64,000 nucleotides of DNA. Source: Terriglobia bacterium (GTDB taxonomy: Bacteria; Acidobacteriota; Terriglobia; UBA7540). Shown in pieces: positions 43,070 through 55,148 of this stretch (positions are counted from its first letter, which is position 1; each line of letters starts with the position of its first letter). Under the pieces are notes generated by a model. That model was not told the origin of the DNA, ran no database searches, and saw nothing but the letters and a program-made list of their open reading frames with translations. The DNA lies in the NCBI GenBank assembly GCA_020072655.1, contig JAIQGH010000001.1, positions 1-64,000 of the forward strand, in the 5' to 3' direction. The position numbers were made by a program, and so were the translations under genes.

Positions 43070-43164
43070 CGTGATTTTTGTTCCTCGCCGCGCGGTTGCG
43101 GCGCCGCGTGGAACCACCGTGCGAGGCTGGGGCGACAGCGCTGGGAACACGCGCCAAGCGAGGC

Positions 43165-43193
43165 TTGACTAATCTGGCAGGGGGGGATATTGT
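43165..43193 (+). promoter_or_regulatory. Sigma-70-type promoter of glnA
   Basis: TTGACT (43165-43170), 17 bases, TATTGT (43188-43193), about 60 bases before the glnA ATG, which has its own GGAGG (43246-43250). The 42933-43255 gap holds this and the divergent polyamine promoter but no gene. Confidence 0.62.
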
Positions 43194-43255
43194 GAATTGC
43201 GGAGATCCCCGCAACAGGATTTATCGTCACAAGAAATTCAATTTATGGAGGTTCC

Positions 43256-44665
43256 ATGAACCCGAAGGCCGTCTTGGAGTTTGCCGCCGCCAACAACGTG
43301 AAGGTTGTGGACATTCGCTTTACCGACCTTCCCGGCATTTGGCATCACGTCTCGTTCCCCATCCACGAACTGCAAGAGAGCTCCTTTGAAGACGGGTTTG
43401 GGATGGACGGTTCCAGCATTCGCGGCTGGGCCGCCATTCATGAAAGCGACATGCTGCTCGTTCCCGACCCGAGCTGGTACATGCTCGATCCCTTCACCGA
43501 TGTCCCCACACTGGTCATGATCGGAGACATCATCGACCCCATCACCAAGCAGCACTACGTGAAGGACCCGCGCCACGTGGCCAAGAAGGCGGAGACCTAC
43601 CTGGCCTACACCGGTCTCGCCGACACGGCCTATTTCGGCGCAGAGGCCGAGTTCTTCATTTTTGACAATGTCCGCTTCGATCAGGCGCAACAACACGGCT
43701 ACTACTTTATCGACGCCGAGGAAGGCCGGTGGAATTCCGGGCGGGAGAAGGACAACCTCGGGTATCGCCCGCGTTACAAGGAAGGCTATTTCCCCGTTCC
43801 GCCCACCGACCATTATCAGGACCTGCGCACCGAAATGGTGCTGGCCATGGAAAAGGCCGGTCTGAACATCGAGTGCCATCACCATGAGGTGGCCACCGGT
43901 GGTCAGAGCGAAATCGACCAACGCTTTAACTCGCTGGTGAAATCCGCTGACGGGATGCTGATCTACAAGTACATCATCCGCAACGTCGCGTACCAGTACG
44001 GCAAGACCGTCACCTTCATGCCCAAGCCGCTCTTTCAGGACAATGGCTCCGGCATGCACACCCACCAGAGCCTGTGGAAGAGCGGCCAGCCACTCTTCGC
44101 GGGCGACAAATACGCGGGCCTCAGCCAGATGGCGCTCTGGTACATTGGGGGCTTGCTGAAGCATTCCCCCGCGCTGGCCGCGTTGATCGCTCCGACGACC
44201 AACTCGTACAAACGGCTTGTCCCGGGATTCGAGGCGCCGGTCAACTTGGCCTACTCGCGCCGGAATCGCAGCGCCGCCTGCCGCATCCCCATGTATTCCG
44301 CCAGCCCCAAGGCCAAGCGCGTCGAGTACCGCCCGCCCGACCCGTCGTGTAATCCGTACCTGGCGTTCGCGGCCATGATGATGGCCGGTGTCGATGGTGT
44401 GGAAAACAAGATCGACCCCGGCGAACCGCTCGACAAGGACATCTACGATCTCGGTCCGGAGGAGTTGAAGAAAGTCCCGTCGCTTCCGGGGTCACTCGAG
44501 GAATCGCTTCGGGCGCTCGAGAGAGACCACGACTTCCTTATGAAGGGTGATGTCTTCAGCGAGGAACTGCTCGAGACTTGGATTGACTACAAGATGAAGA
44601 ACGAAGTCCAGGCGGTCGGGCAGCGCCCGCACCCCTACGAGTTTGCGCTTTACTACGACATCTAG
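43256..44665 (+). CDS. glnA: Glutamine synthetase type I
   Basis: Glutamine synthetase makes glutamine from glutamate, ammonia and ATP. The 469 residues are the usual length for GSI. Visible motifs are [28 protein letters not shown], the ammonia/metal block [20 protein letters not shown], the ATP site [10 protein letters not shown] and the glutamate-site flap NRSAACRIP. The adenylylation tyrosine sits in [12 protein letters not shown] (about residue 400), so activity can be turned down by GlnE, encoded 1.4 kb downstream. Confidence 0.97.
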   Translation: MNPKAVLEFAAANNVKVVDIRFTDLPGIWHHVSFPIHELQESSFEDGFGMDGSSIRGWAAIHESDMLLVPDPSWYMLDPFTDVPTLVMIGDIIDPITKQHYVKDPRHVAKKAETYLAYTGLADTAYFGAEAEFFIFDNVRFDQAQQHGYYFIDAEEGRWNSGREKDNLGYRPRYKEGYFPVPPTDHYQDLRTEMVLAMEKAGLNIECHHHEVATGGQSEIDQRFNSLVKSADGMLIYKYIIRNVAYQYGKTVTFMPKPLFQDNGSGMHTHQSLWKSGQPLFAGDKYAGLSQMALWYIGGLLKHSPALAALIAPTTNSYKRLVPGFEAPVNLAYSRRNRSAACRIPMYSASPKAKRVEYRPPDPSCNPYLAFAAMMMAGVDGVENKIDPGEPLDKDIYDLGPEELKKVPSLPGSLEESLRALERDHDFLMKGDVFSEELLETWIDYKMKNEVQAVGQRPHPYEFALYYDI

Positions 44666-44675
44666 AAACGTTTTG

Positions 44676-44699
44676 GGGGCAGATCCGCCGGTCTGCCCC
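44676..44699 (+). terminator. Hairpin after glnA, probable terminator
   Basis: GGGGCAGA (44676-44683), loop of 8, TCTGCCCC (44692-44699), 11 bases after the stop. The stem is perfect but no T-run follows, so termination may be weak or factor-assisted. Confidence 0.5.
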
Positions 44700-44737
44700 G
44701 TTGCCGTTCAAGGTGTTTGTACGCCCGTGCTCTCTGA

Positions 44738-44769
44738 GCCCGCTTCGGGTCCCGCAGGGCGGGCCCTAC
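44738..44769 (-). repeat. GTAG-headed REP-like hairpin
   Basis: Minus-strand GTAG (44769-44766) followed by GCCCGC and, 15 bases later, GCGGGC. The stem is shorter and the loop larger than in the other copies. Confidence 0.5.
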
Positions 44770-45858
44770 TTACTTCTTTCCCCCCACGAGGAAGATTAGG
44801 TCAATGATCAGGATAATCACTACAATGAGTTCCAGGACGAACGCCCGGCCCTGGTGGAATTGCTCAACCATGAACTGGTAGAGTCCCTCGGCCGTGCGCA
44901 GCTTATCGTGGACGAGCTTCTTGTAATCCGGGACACCGACTTTCTCGGCCGCCAGGCGGTAGAGGCGCGCGGAAAACATATCACTCAGGAATTTCAGCGC
45001 GTTGTCGGAGCGTTCGGTCAGCTCGGTGACTTCCAGTAACAGCGTGTAAAGGCGCGCCGACACCCGCGCCAGCCGCCACCGGGCGAGAAATCCGGTCCCC
45101 TTTTCGAGCGATTGATAGGCGGTCTGGAGCTGCCGCGTCAGAACCTCATCATAGTGGCGAAACTCGAGGAGCTGCGAGTTGGCATATTCCAGCAACTGCA
45201 CCGTGGCCTCGGCGCCGGCGGCGGTATCGTACACGAAGGCAGCGTTCCAGCCGACGACCGCGAGGTCGTTGGGATAATAGGACATGCTGTTGGCAAGGAT
45301 CTCGTGCCGTTCGCCGTCCGAAAGCCGCGTGCTCTCGCCCCGCACGATTTGCGCAATCCGGTCGCCATACTGAGCCAGGAGATCGGCCGCGGAGGGGTGG
45401 CCTTCGACTTCCCGCACATGAATGATGCAGTAGTCCTCGGAGAGCCAGTTGGGGAGGGGCTTGATAAGCGCCCTCGCCACCCGCTCTACCTTTTGGCAGG
45501 CGATCGTATAGGCTTGGCGCCCGACTTCGGTCCCCGCCAGGTATTGGCAGGCCAGGTCCAGCAGCGCGTCCCATCCGCCCTCGAAAGGAAGCTCGAATTG
45601 CACGCTGACCACGCCGTAGTCGTAGTATTTCACGCGTCCACCCAGGCGTGCGCCGTTCGCCAGCGTGACCGCCTCCAGAGGTTCGACCACCGGTGGCCGC
45701 TCGAAACCCACGTACTCGGGCGCGGGGTGCCGAAACCAAGTTTCCCGGCCGACGGACGCGAGGCCCAGCAGGCGGTGGAGCTCTGCCAGCCGCATCTCAT
45801 CGCACACATCGTAAAGAGTGAAAAACAGGAACGAACCGCAAAGTGACGGCTGGGACAT
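44770..45858 (-). CDS. C-terminally membrane-anchored protein of unknown function
   Basis: A 362-residue protein with a soluble, mixed alpha/beta N-terminal two thirds, a long helical stretch (residues 235-335) and one C-terminal transmembrane helix (FVLELIVVIILIIDLIFLVG). The tail-anchored layout is like the RMD1/DUF155 proteins, but the sequence match is weak. ILANSMSYYPNDLAVVGWN is a distinctive central motif. It sits between glnA and glnE on the opposite strand. Confidence 0.6.
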   Translation of the reverse strand: MSQPSLCGSFLFFTLYDVCDEMRLAELHRLLGLASVGRETWFRHPAPEYVGFERPPVVEPLEAVTLANGARLGGRVKYYDYGVVSVQFELPFEGGWDALLDLACQYLAGTEVGRQAYTIACQKVERVARALIKPLPNWLSEDYCIIHVREVEGHPSAADLLAQYGDRIAQIVRGESTRLSDGERHEILANSMSYYPNDLAVVGWNAAFVYDTAAGAEATVQLLEYANSQLLEFRHYDEVLTRQLQTAYQSLEKGTGFLARWRLARVSARLYTLLLEVTELTERSDNALKFLSDMFSARLYRLAAEKVGVPDYKKLVHDKLRTAEGLYQFMVEQFHQGRAFVLELIVVIILIIDLIFLVGGKK

Positions 45859-46088
45859 TGATCCCTCTCCATTGAACGGGAGGACGCTCGCGCGTCCGAG
45901 ACCACCTGAGCCCTGTACCCCAATCTAACACAAACCCAACGGTGATGCCTTGGCGCCAAGACCGAACTCGCGGCGGATAGCGGATGCGCAGCGTCCTCGC
46001 ATTTCTCCGCTTGAAAATTCCCCCAGACCTGTGCATGTTATCCGGCACCGCTCCTTGGGGCCTCTCATTGGAGGGTATAATCGACCCG
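45859..46088 (+). other. Intergenic region upstream of glnE
   Basis: The open frame of glnE continues upstream here, but the sequence codes for an implausible N-terminus and holds no domain. It probably carries the glnE promoter; no clear -35/-10 pair was found. Confidence 0.4.
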
Positions 46089-49058
46089 ATGCGGCCTGAG
46101 TTCGCTAAAGTTCCTTTCGAGGACGACGCCAAAGCCCAGGGGAATCTGGCGCGATTGGAGCAACACTTCGCTGGCAGCCTCCTGGCCCCGCTGGCCTCCC
46201 TGCTCGCCCAGTCTCCGGACCCGGACGGCGCGCTCAATCTTCTCGAGCGATACACGCAAGCCGCCACGCCCGAGCACTTGCGTGAACTGGAGCGCTACCC
46301 GACCGCCTTGACCTACCTCGTGGCGATTTTCGGATACAGCGCCTTTCTGGCCGAAACCTTCCTGGCTGAGCCGGCCTTGCCGTTGCTGTTCGCGCGCGAC
46401 CGAAACTTCACCAAGCTCAAGTCGAAGGAAGACTTGATGGAGGACTACGCGCGATTTGCCACCACCAATCCCGACCCCTGGCTCTCGGCCCAACTGGCTC
46501 GCTTCAAGCGCCGCAACTACCTGCGCATCGTGCTCAAGGATGTTTTGCGGCTTTCGACGCTCGGCGAGACGACGGCGGAGCTCTCCGCGCTGGCCGACGT
46601 CATCCTCACGAACGTCCTCCTTTTCTGCGACCAGGAACTCGAGAAACGGTACGGCCAGCCGCAGTACCGCGACCTCGAAGGGCGGATTGTCCGCGCCGGC
46701 CTCAGCATCATTTCTCTCGGCAAGCTGGGCGGCAACGAGCTCAACTACAGTTCGGACATCGATCTGTTGTTTCTCTATTCTCACGATGGCACGACCGCCG
46801 GCGGCAGCGAATCGGATTCGGTCGTGAGCAACAAGGAGTACTTCGTACGCCTTGCGCACGCCATCACCCGGACCATTACTCAGGTGACGCCGCAGGGCGC
46901 GGTCTTCCGTGTCGACCTCCGACTGCGCCCGGAGGGCGAGCAGGGTGATCTGGCGATCTCGCTGAAGTCAGCGCTCGAGTATTACGAGCACCGGGCGCGC
47001 GACTGGGAACTGCAAATGCTCATCAAGGCGCGGCATTCGGCCGGCGACACAAAGCTGACGCGGGAATTTCTGAGAGGGGTCGAGCCTTACATTTACGGTG
47101 CGCCGGGTGATTTCGAGGCGATCGAAAGCGTGCTCTTGGCGCGGGAGAAGATCTCGCGCCGGTTGCGCGAGAGCCGTGACGAAACCACGGACGTGAAGCT
47201 TCATCAAGGCGGCATCCGCGACATCGAATTTCTTACCCAGTGCCTGCAGCGTCTCCACGGCAGCGAAGACCCGTGGGTGCGCTCTGGAGGAACGCTCTTC
47301 GCGCTGCGCAAGCTGAACGACAAGGGACGCCTTTCGGATCGCGATTATGCCGCCCTGACTTCCGCCTACGAGTTCCTCCGCCGGATCGAGCACCGCATCC
47401 AGCTCGACATGGGCCACCAGAGCCATCGGCTGCCGGCGGGCCACCGGGCGCTGGACCGGCTGGCACGCCGCGTGGGCGTCGAGACTGGACGTCAGGAGCC
47501 GCCGGGTGAGGCGCTCAACCGCCAGATCGAGGAGGCCTTCGGCCACGTCGCGGAGATCTACCAGCGCACGATTCGTCCCCGGCCGGCAAGCGTCGGGGGC
47601 GCGGCTTTCGACCTGCGGTCGCCACCCACTTTCCCCAGCGATCACAGCGTGTCTTCGCTCGACCCCATTCTCGCTTTCCTCGATGCCCAGGCTGCGGACA
47701 TTGCCCGGCAGGTCCGGTCGGTTCCCATCCCCGAACGGGCGCGGCGCAGCGTGGCCCGGTTCTTCGGCTCGCTGCTCGCCTCCGCGGAACAGTTCGAAGG
47801 CGTGCGTAAACAACCCGAACGCCTCGGCTCGGCGCTGGAGATCCTGCGGGCGAGCGACTACCTGGGCGAATTGCTCATCCACCATCCCGAAGATCTGGCG
47901 TCCATCGAGGCCCTCGCGCCTGCCTCGCCGACGCCGGGGGCCGCCGCCCAGATGGAAATGCCCCTCCTTGCGATGGATGCTCGGCAGCAGTTGTCTCCCG
48001 ATCCTTGGGCGATCGAGACGGGGCTTGGCACGCCGGAGAAAATGGCGTTGCTGCGACGGCTGTTTCGAGCGCGTGTGCTCTCGCTGGGAGCTTCCGATCT
48101 CAAGGGCCTGGACGGCATTTTTGCGGCTCTGCATCGCTGGTCGGCCCTCGCGGCCCGCTCCGTCGCCACGGCGCTCGCCATTGCCGCGCAGGCCCAGAAT
48201 CAAAGAATCGCGGACTCACCCCTGATGGTTTTGGGGCTCGGCCGCTTGGGTTTGCGCGAGTTCGATCTGGCCTCCGACGCGGACTTGGTTTTCGTCGCCG
48301 CTCCCGGCACATCGCGCGAAAAGATGATTGAGTGCACGCGCCTGGCGGAGAAGACGATCGAGGTGCTTTCGAGCTACACCCGCGACGGCACGATCTTCGC
48401 CGTCGATACACGCCTCCGGCCGCGTGGCCAGGAGGGCGAACTGGTCGTGAACGCGGACGCACTCGTCAACTACATCCACGACGCCGCCCATGTTTGGGAA
48501 GCCTTGACCTACTTGAAGGTTTCGGCCGTGGCGGGTGAGGCCTCGCGCGCCCAGGCCACGGTCGAGCGAATCGCCGCCGCGGTCTGGCAACGCTTCGCGG
48601 AGCATCCCGGCCTGGAGGCGGAATTGCGCGAGATGCGACGCCGCCTGGAGAGGGAAGTTCTGGTCCCACCCTCCAACACCAAGACCGCACCGGGCGGCTA
48701 CTACGATATCGACTTCGCCGTGTCGTACTTGCGCCTGCGCAACCGCGTGCCGCTCCCGCCCGGTACGAATATGCCAGGGCAGATTTCAGCATTGAACGGG
48801 GCGGGGCTGATGAGCGACCAGGACGCCGCGGTGCTCGGCGAAGGCGCGGCCTTCCTGCGCTCCCTGGATCACGCCGTTCGGTTGGTCACCGGCAAGGCAG
48901 CGGACGGCCTGCCGGAACATGTTGGTCACGCTGAGGCCGTCGAATCGCTGGCGGCTCACTGGCGCCTGATCGGCGCTGGTCAGACGCTCGCCCAGCGTCT
49001 CCTCGAAACCCAAAAACAAGTTCGCTCCGTCTATCGGCGGCTTGTCGGGGCAGAGTAG
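46089..49058 (+). CDS. glnE: Bifunctional glutamine synthetase adenylyltransferase/deadenylase
   Basis: GlnE adds AMP to, or removes it from, the regulatory tyrosine of glutamine synthetase. The 989 residues form two nucleotidyltransferase halves. The first (deadenylase) has LGKLGGNELNYSSDIDLLFL and DLRLRPEGEQGD; the second (adenylylase) has LGLGRLGLREFDLASDADLVF and DTRLRPRGQEGELV. Both keep the paired aspartates. ATG 46089 (MRPEFAKVPF) gives the usual length; the upstream extension to 45984 is rejected. The glnA product has the target tyrosine. Confidence 0.94.
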   Translation: MRPEFAKVPFEDDAKAQGNLARLEQHFAGSLLAPLASLLAQSPDPDGALNLLERYTQAATPEHLRELERYPTALTYLVAIFGYSAFLAETFLAEPALPLLFARDRNFTKLKSKEDLMEDYARFATTNPDPWLSAQLARFKRRNYLRIVLKDVLRLSTLGETTAELSALADVILTNVLLFCDQELEKRYGQPQYRDLEGRIVRAGLSIISLGKLGGNELNYSSDIDLLFLYSHDGTTAGGSESDSVVSNKEYFVRLAHAITRTITQVTPQGAVFRVDLRLRPEGEQGDLAISLKSALEYYEHRARDWELQMLIKARHSAGDTKLTREFLRGVEPYIYGAPGDFEAIESVLLAREKISRRLRESRDETTDVKLHQGGIRDIEFLTQCLQRLHGSEDPWVRSGGTLFALRKLNDKGRLSDRDYAALTSAYEFLRRIEHRIQLDMGHQSHRLPAGHRALDRLARRVGVETGRQEPPGEALNRQIEEAFGHVAEIYQRTIRPRPASVGGAAFDLRSPPTFPSDHSVSSLDPILAFLDAQAADIARQVRSVPIPERARRSVARFFGSLLASAEQFEGVRKQPERLGSALEILRASDYLGELLIHHPEDLASIEALAPASPTPGAAAQMEMPLLAMDARQQLSPDPWAIETGLGTPEKMALLRRLFRARVLSLGASDLKGLDGIFAALHRWSALAARSVATALAIAAQAQNQRIADSPLMVLGLGRLGLREFDLASDADLVFVAAPGTSREKMIECTRLAEKTIEVLSSYTRDGTIFAVDTRLRPRGQEGELVVNADALVNYIHDAAHVWEALTYLKVSAVAGEASRAQATVERIAAAVWQRFAEHPGLEAELREMRRRLEREVLVPPSNTKTAPGGYYDIDFAVSYLRLRNRVPLPPGTNMPGQISALNGAGLMSDQDAAVLGEGAAFLRSLDHAVRLVTGKAADGLPEHVGHAEAVESLAAHWRLIGAGQTLAQRLLETQKQVRSVYRRLVGAE

Positions 49059-49101
49059 TCCGCGCGTTGCGGCGCGTGGCAAGCGATGCAGCTCGGAGGT
49101 C

Positions 49102-49851
49102 CTATCCCTTGCGCTTCGCCTGCTCCGCGACGGCCTTGGCGGCGCGGGCCACGGCCTCGGGGTCGCCCAGGTAGTAGTGGCGGAGGGGTTTCAGGTCGTC
49201 ATCCAGCTCGTAAACGAGCGGGATTCCCGTGGGGATGTTCAGTTCGACGATAGCCTGGTCCGAGACATTGTCGAGGTACTTGACGAGACCGCGCAGGCTG
49301 TTGCCGTGGGCGGCGACGATCACGCGCAGGCCGGAGCGCACCGCGGGCGCGATCGTGTCGTGCCAGTAGGGAAGCGTGCGCGCTACGGTGTCTTTGAGGC
49401 ACTCGGTCAACGGCAGTTCCTCGGGCTTCATATCGGCGTAGCGTGGGTCCTTGCCCGGAAAGCGTTCGTCCTCAGGAGTCAGAGCCGGGGGCTGGATGTC
49501 GTAACTGCGGCGCCAGATTTTGACTTGCGCCTCGCCGTATTTCTCGGCGGTCTGCGCCTTGTTGAGCCCTTGCAGCGCGCCGTAGTGGCGCTCGTTCAGC
49601 CGCCAACTGTTGTGGACCGGGATCCACATCTGGTCCATTTCCTCCATCGCCAGCCACAGCGTTTTGATGGCGCGCTTCAAGACCGACGTGTAGGCCACAT
49701 CGAAAATATAGCCTTCCTTGCGCAGCAGCCTGCCGCTTTCGATGGCCTCCTCAGCGCACTTCTCGCTCAGGCCTACATCCGTCCAGCCCGTGAAGAGATT
49801 CTCCTTGTTCCAGATGCTCTCTCCGTGTCGAAGTAGTACTAACCTGTGCAT
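49102..49851 (-). CDS. gpmA: 2,3-bisphosphoglycerate-dependent phosphoglycerate mutase
   Basis: GpmA interconverts 3- and 2-phosphoglycerate in glycolysis. The 249 residues start with the catalytic histidine motif [20 protein letters not shown]. They include [20 protein letters not shown] with the acid residue, and the second histidine in [21 protein letters not shown] 49851 is chosen; the frame continues to 49932 but would translate a heptad array. Confidence 0.96.
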   Translation of the reverse strand: MHRLVLLRHGESIWNKENLFTGWTDVGLSEKCAEEAIESGRLLRKEGYIFDVAYTSVLKRAIKTLWLAMEEMDQMWIPVHNSWRLNERHYGALQGLNKAQTAEKYGEAQVKIWRRSYDIQPPALTPEDERFPGKDPRYADMKPEELPLTECLKDTVARTLPYWHDTIAPAVRSGLRVIVAAHGNSLRGLVKYLDNVSDQAIVELNIPTGIPLVYELDDDLKPLRHYYLGDPEAVARAAKAVAEQAKRKG

Positions 49852-49869
49852 GAGTGCAGATTCCTCCTC

Positions 49870-49917
49870 TGAAATCTTGAATCTGGCTTTGAAATCTTGA
49901 ATCTGAAATGTGAAATG
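49870..49917 (-). repeat. Heptad array upstream of gpmA
   Basis: Plus-strand units TGAAATC, TTGAATC, a 6-base interruption TGGCTT, then TGAAATC, TTGAATC, TGAAATG, TGAAATG. It starts 18 bases from the gpmA ATG. The repeat of the first pair shows an interrupted duplication. Confidence 0.82.
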
Positions 49918-49936
49918 CGAACCCAAGGGCAACGCC

Positions 49937-49959
49937 CCGCCCCTTCTTGGCAGGGGCGG
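49937..49959 (-). terminator. GC hairpin between alaS and gpmA
   Basis: CCGCCCC (49937-49943), 9-base loop, GGGGCGG (49953-49959), 15 bases past the alaS stop. There is no T-run, so it is a weak terminator candidate or a repeat. Confidence 0.4.
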
Positions 49960-49973
49960 TTCGCGAATCGCCC

Positions 49974-52796
<2,823 letters not shown>

Positions 52797-52799
52797 TGC

Positions 52800-52827
52800 G
52801 AATTCTGAATTATGAATTCTGAATTAA
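52800..52827 (-). repeat. Heptad array, left arm of a 24-base inverted repeat
   Basis: Plus-strand units GAATTCT, GAATTAT, GAATTCT, GAATTAA. Bases 52803-52826 are the exact reverse complement of 53260-53283. It lies between the alaS start and the four-helix-bundle gene. Confidence 0.9.
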
Positions 52828-52837
52828 GTCCTCTGGT

Positions 52838-53260
52838 TCAGAGTCGCCGTTTTGATTTGGTGCTGACGATAATCGACGTGATCACTGCAATCAACTCCTC
52901 CGTCTCGTTTGTGAGGCGGCTGAATCGATCTCGGGGCACGAGGTCAGATTCTGACAGCAGGCGGAGCCAGTACAAGCTTTCTCTTGCTTCCTTTTGTGCG
53001 ATGCCGAGCTTATGCACGAAATCCGGCCGACTCTCCGCTGACTGCGCTTCCTCGATGTTTGCACCAACCGAACATGCGGCGCGCAAGAACTGCTTTCCGA
53101 GGATCCAGCTAGCCCCGTCCCTTTGCTTTTGAAGATACTGATAGCGCCTCACTGCGCGAAGCGAGTATTTGAATGATCGCGCCCTTATGTCACTGGGTTG
53201 TAAGCGCAATCGAGAGCCTGGATCGAGAACGGTTCTATCCGCGAGCGTTTTTTCATTCAT
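52838..53260 (-). CDS. Four-helix-bundle protein of the 23S rRNA intervening-sequence family
   Basis: A 140-residue helical protein of the S23/IVP family, first known from insertions within 23S rRNA genes and also found free-standing. The marks are a basic N-terminal helix, then LRAACSVGANIEEAQSAESR (about residue 60) and LGIAQKEARESLYWLRLL (about residue 85). It is not in an rRNA gene here. Its ATG lies inside a heptad array, and the whole gene is bracketed by a 24-base inverted repeat. It separates alaS from recX. Its role is unknown. Confidence 0.88.
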   Translation of the reverse strand: MNEKTLADRTVLDPGSRLRLQPSDIRARSFKYSLRAVRRYQYLQKQRDGASWILGKQFLRAACSVGANIEEAQSAESRPDFVHKLGIAQKEARESLYWLRLLSESDLVPRDRFSRLTNETEELIAVITSIIVSTKSKRRL

Positions 53261-53287
53261 AATTCAGAATTCATAATTCAGAACTGA
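53253..53287 (-). repeat. Heptad array, right arm of a 24-base inverted repeat
   Basis: Plus-strand units TCATTCA, TAATTCA, GAATTCA, TAATTCA, GAACTGA. It contains the start codon of the four-helix-bundle gene and ends four bases before the recX stop. Confidence 0.9.
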
Positions 53288-53290
53288 CCC

Positions 53291-53812
53291 CTAGTCGGGC
53301 TCAGCATCAATCAACTCCGCACCTTGTGCGACGGGGTGAAGCTCCGGCCGGGACCGCACCGCTTTCATAATATCATCCGCGCGGAAGCCGCGGCGCAGCA
53401 AACTCTGGCAGAGCGACGCCAGCCTGGCCGGCGTGACGGGGAGGCGCAAGGTGCGGATCTTCTTTTCCAGCACTTGCGCGAGCAATTTCCGCTCATCGGT
53501 ATCTTCATAGGCCCGCTCGAGGGCCGGCTCGATGAACTTGTAGTTGACGAGTTTGGCTTTCAGTTCGCGCCGCACGCGGTAGCGGCCGAAGGATTTGTTG
53601 CGGGCGAGCGACGCCGCGTACTGCTCGGCGAACTTCTTGTCGTCCAGGTAACGAAGCTCGCGCAGGCGGGCAATGGCCGCGGCAACGGCGGGGTCGGCGG
53701 GAAAGCGGCGCTCGAGGGCCCGGCGGAGTTCGGCCACGGAATACGGGCGCCGGGCCAGCAGGCGGAGGGCGACCGAATACGCCTCCCGTGGTTCTCTCTT
53801 ATCTCTTCGCAA
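53291..53812 (-). CDS. recX: RecX-family regulator of RecA
   Basis: RecX binds RecA filaments and limits their activity. The 173 residues are helical repeats with the family pattern: AYSVALRLLARRPYSVAELR, LRELRYLDDKKFAEQYAASL and GRYRVRRELKAKLV. The end LCQSLLRRGFRADDIMKAVR matches the third helical repeat. It starts with TTG 53812 within the end of pilT (14-base overlap), suggesting coupling. recA is not in the window. Confidence 0.86.
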   Translation of the reverse strand: MRRDKREPREAYSVALRLLARRPYSVAELRRALERRFPADPAVAAAIARLRELRYLDDKKFAEQYAASLARNKSFGRYRVRRELKAKLVNYKFIEPALERAYEDTDERKLLAQVLEKKIRTLRLPVTPARLASLCQSLLRRGFRADDIMKAVRSRPELHPVAQGAELIDAEPD

Positions 53813-54935
53813 AGCGGTCCGTCTGGCTGGCCCGCTCCATTTCTTCGCGGGCTGCGTCCGCGGTCGAGCGAATGCCGGCGATGCGGAGCTTAAACTCGTC
53901 GGGATTGGACGAGTTGAGGAGCGCCTCCTCCAGCGTGATCAGTCCCTGCGTGTAGAGGTCATAGAGCGACTGATCGAAAGTCTGCATGCTGTACTGCGAG
54001 ACGCCGGCCGCGATGGCGTCGTGGATCAGACGTGTCTTCTCAGGGTTGATAACGCAATCCCGGATATACTCCGTGGCGATGAGGACTTCCACGGCGGGCA
54101 CGCGCCCGATGCCGTCGGACTTGCGGACCAGGCGCTGCGAGATGACCGCCTTGAGCGTCGTGGCCATCTGCAGGCGGATCTGTTTCTGCTCCGGCGGAGG
54201 AAAAACGGCAATGATGCGCTGAATCGTCTCCGTGGCGTCGAGGGTGTGCAAGGTGGAGAAAACCAGGTGGCCGGTTTCGGCGGCCAGCAGCGCGGTCTGA
54301 ATCGTTTCCAGGTCACGCATTTCGCCGACCAGGATGACATCCGGGTCCTGGCGCAAGGCGGCGCGCAACGCCGACCCGAAGCTGGGCGTGTCCACTTCGA
54401 CCTCGCGCTGGTTGACGAACGCCTTCTTGTCACGGTGCAGGAACTCGATGGGGTCCTCGATGGTAATGATATGGTCGGTCCGCGAAGAGTTGATGCGGTC
54501 CACCATGGCGGCGAGCGTCGTGGACTTGCCGCTGCCAGTCGTGCCGGTAACGAGCACGATGCCGCGCTGCTCCTCGCAGATATTGTCGATGACCCTGGGC
54601 AGATAGAGCTCCTCGAGTGTCCGAATCTTGGTGGGGATGACGCGCAACACCATGCCGACGTTGCCGCGCTGCTGGAAGACGTTGACGCGGAAGCGTCCGA
54701 GGCCCGCCACGCCGTAGGCCATGTCCAGCTCGGTGTTCTCCTTGAACTTCTGCTTCTGGCGGTTGGTCATGATGCTGAACGCCATGTTCAGCATGTCCTC
54801 GCTCGAGACGCGCTGGAACTGCTGGAGCGGACGCAGCTCGCCATCGACGCGGATGTAGGGATAGTTCCCGACCTTCAAATGCAGGTCGGAGGCCTTGCTC
54901 TCACAAGCTACCCGGAGCAGATCATCAATATTCAT
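53799..54935 (-). CDS. pilT: Type IV pilus twitching motility ATPase PilT
   Basis: PilT is the hexameric ATPase that drives pilus retraction at the inner membrane. The 378 residues show the N-terminal PAS-like part (SKASDLHLKVGNYPYIRVDG) and Walker A VTGTTGSGKSTTLAAM (about residue 130). The Asp box IITIEDPIEFLH, Walker B LRQDPDVILVGEMRDLET and His box TGHLVFSTLHT follow. PilU is a close alternative. No other pilus gene is in the window. Ahead of it lies a divergent TetR gene. Confidence 0.93.
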   Translation of the reverse strand: MNIDDLLRVACESKASDLHLKVGNYPYIRVDGELRPLQQFQRVSSEDMLNMAFSIMTNRQKQKFKENTELDMAYGVAGLGRFRVNVFQQRGNVGMVLRVIPTKIRTLEELYLPRVIDNICEEQRGIVLVTGTTGSGKSTTLAAMVDRINSSRTDHIITIEDPIEFLHRDKKAFVNQREVEVDTPSFGSALRAALRQDPDVILVGEMRDLETIQTALLAAETGHLVFSTLHTLDATETIQRIIAVFPPPEQKQIRLQMATTLKAVISQRLVRKSDGIGRVPAVEVLIATEYIRDCVINPEKTRLIHDAIAAGVSQYSMQTFDQSLYDLYTQGLITLEEALLNSSNPDEFKLRIAGIRSTADAAREEMERASQTDRFAKR

Positions 54936-55148
54936 TTCCCACCTTCACGGGAAGGCTTCCCTAGTGCTGTGGAAAACTAGCATACCGCCGCGCAGGTGTC
55001 AAAGGTGGAAGTCAGGTAGAACACGCAAAGCAGGACGTGGAGTGGGATGGGGGACGCAGGCTTCGTCAACGGGTTCTCGCATCTTATGCTTCGCTCCCTT
55101 TCGAACTGTGGTAGACTTTCCGCCCGACGGACTCCGTCGGTCGCGTCC

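Noticed and set aside
43174-43200. Sigma-54 promoter for glnA
   Set aside because: TGGCAG is present but the matching TGC at the right distance is not; a sigma-70 pair with 17-base spacing fits better.
45984-46088. Extended N-terminus of glnE
   Set aside because: The added 35 residues are not family-like, and the ATG at 46089 gives the usual beginning and length.
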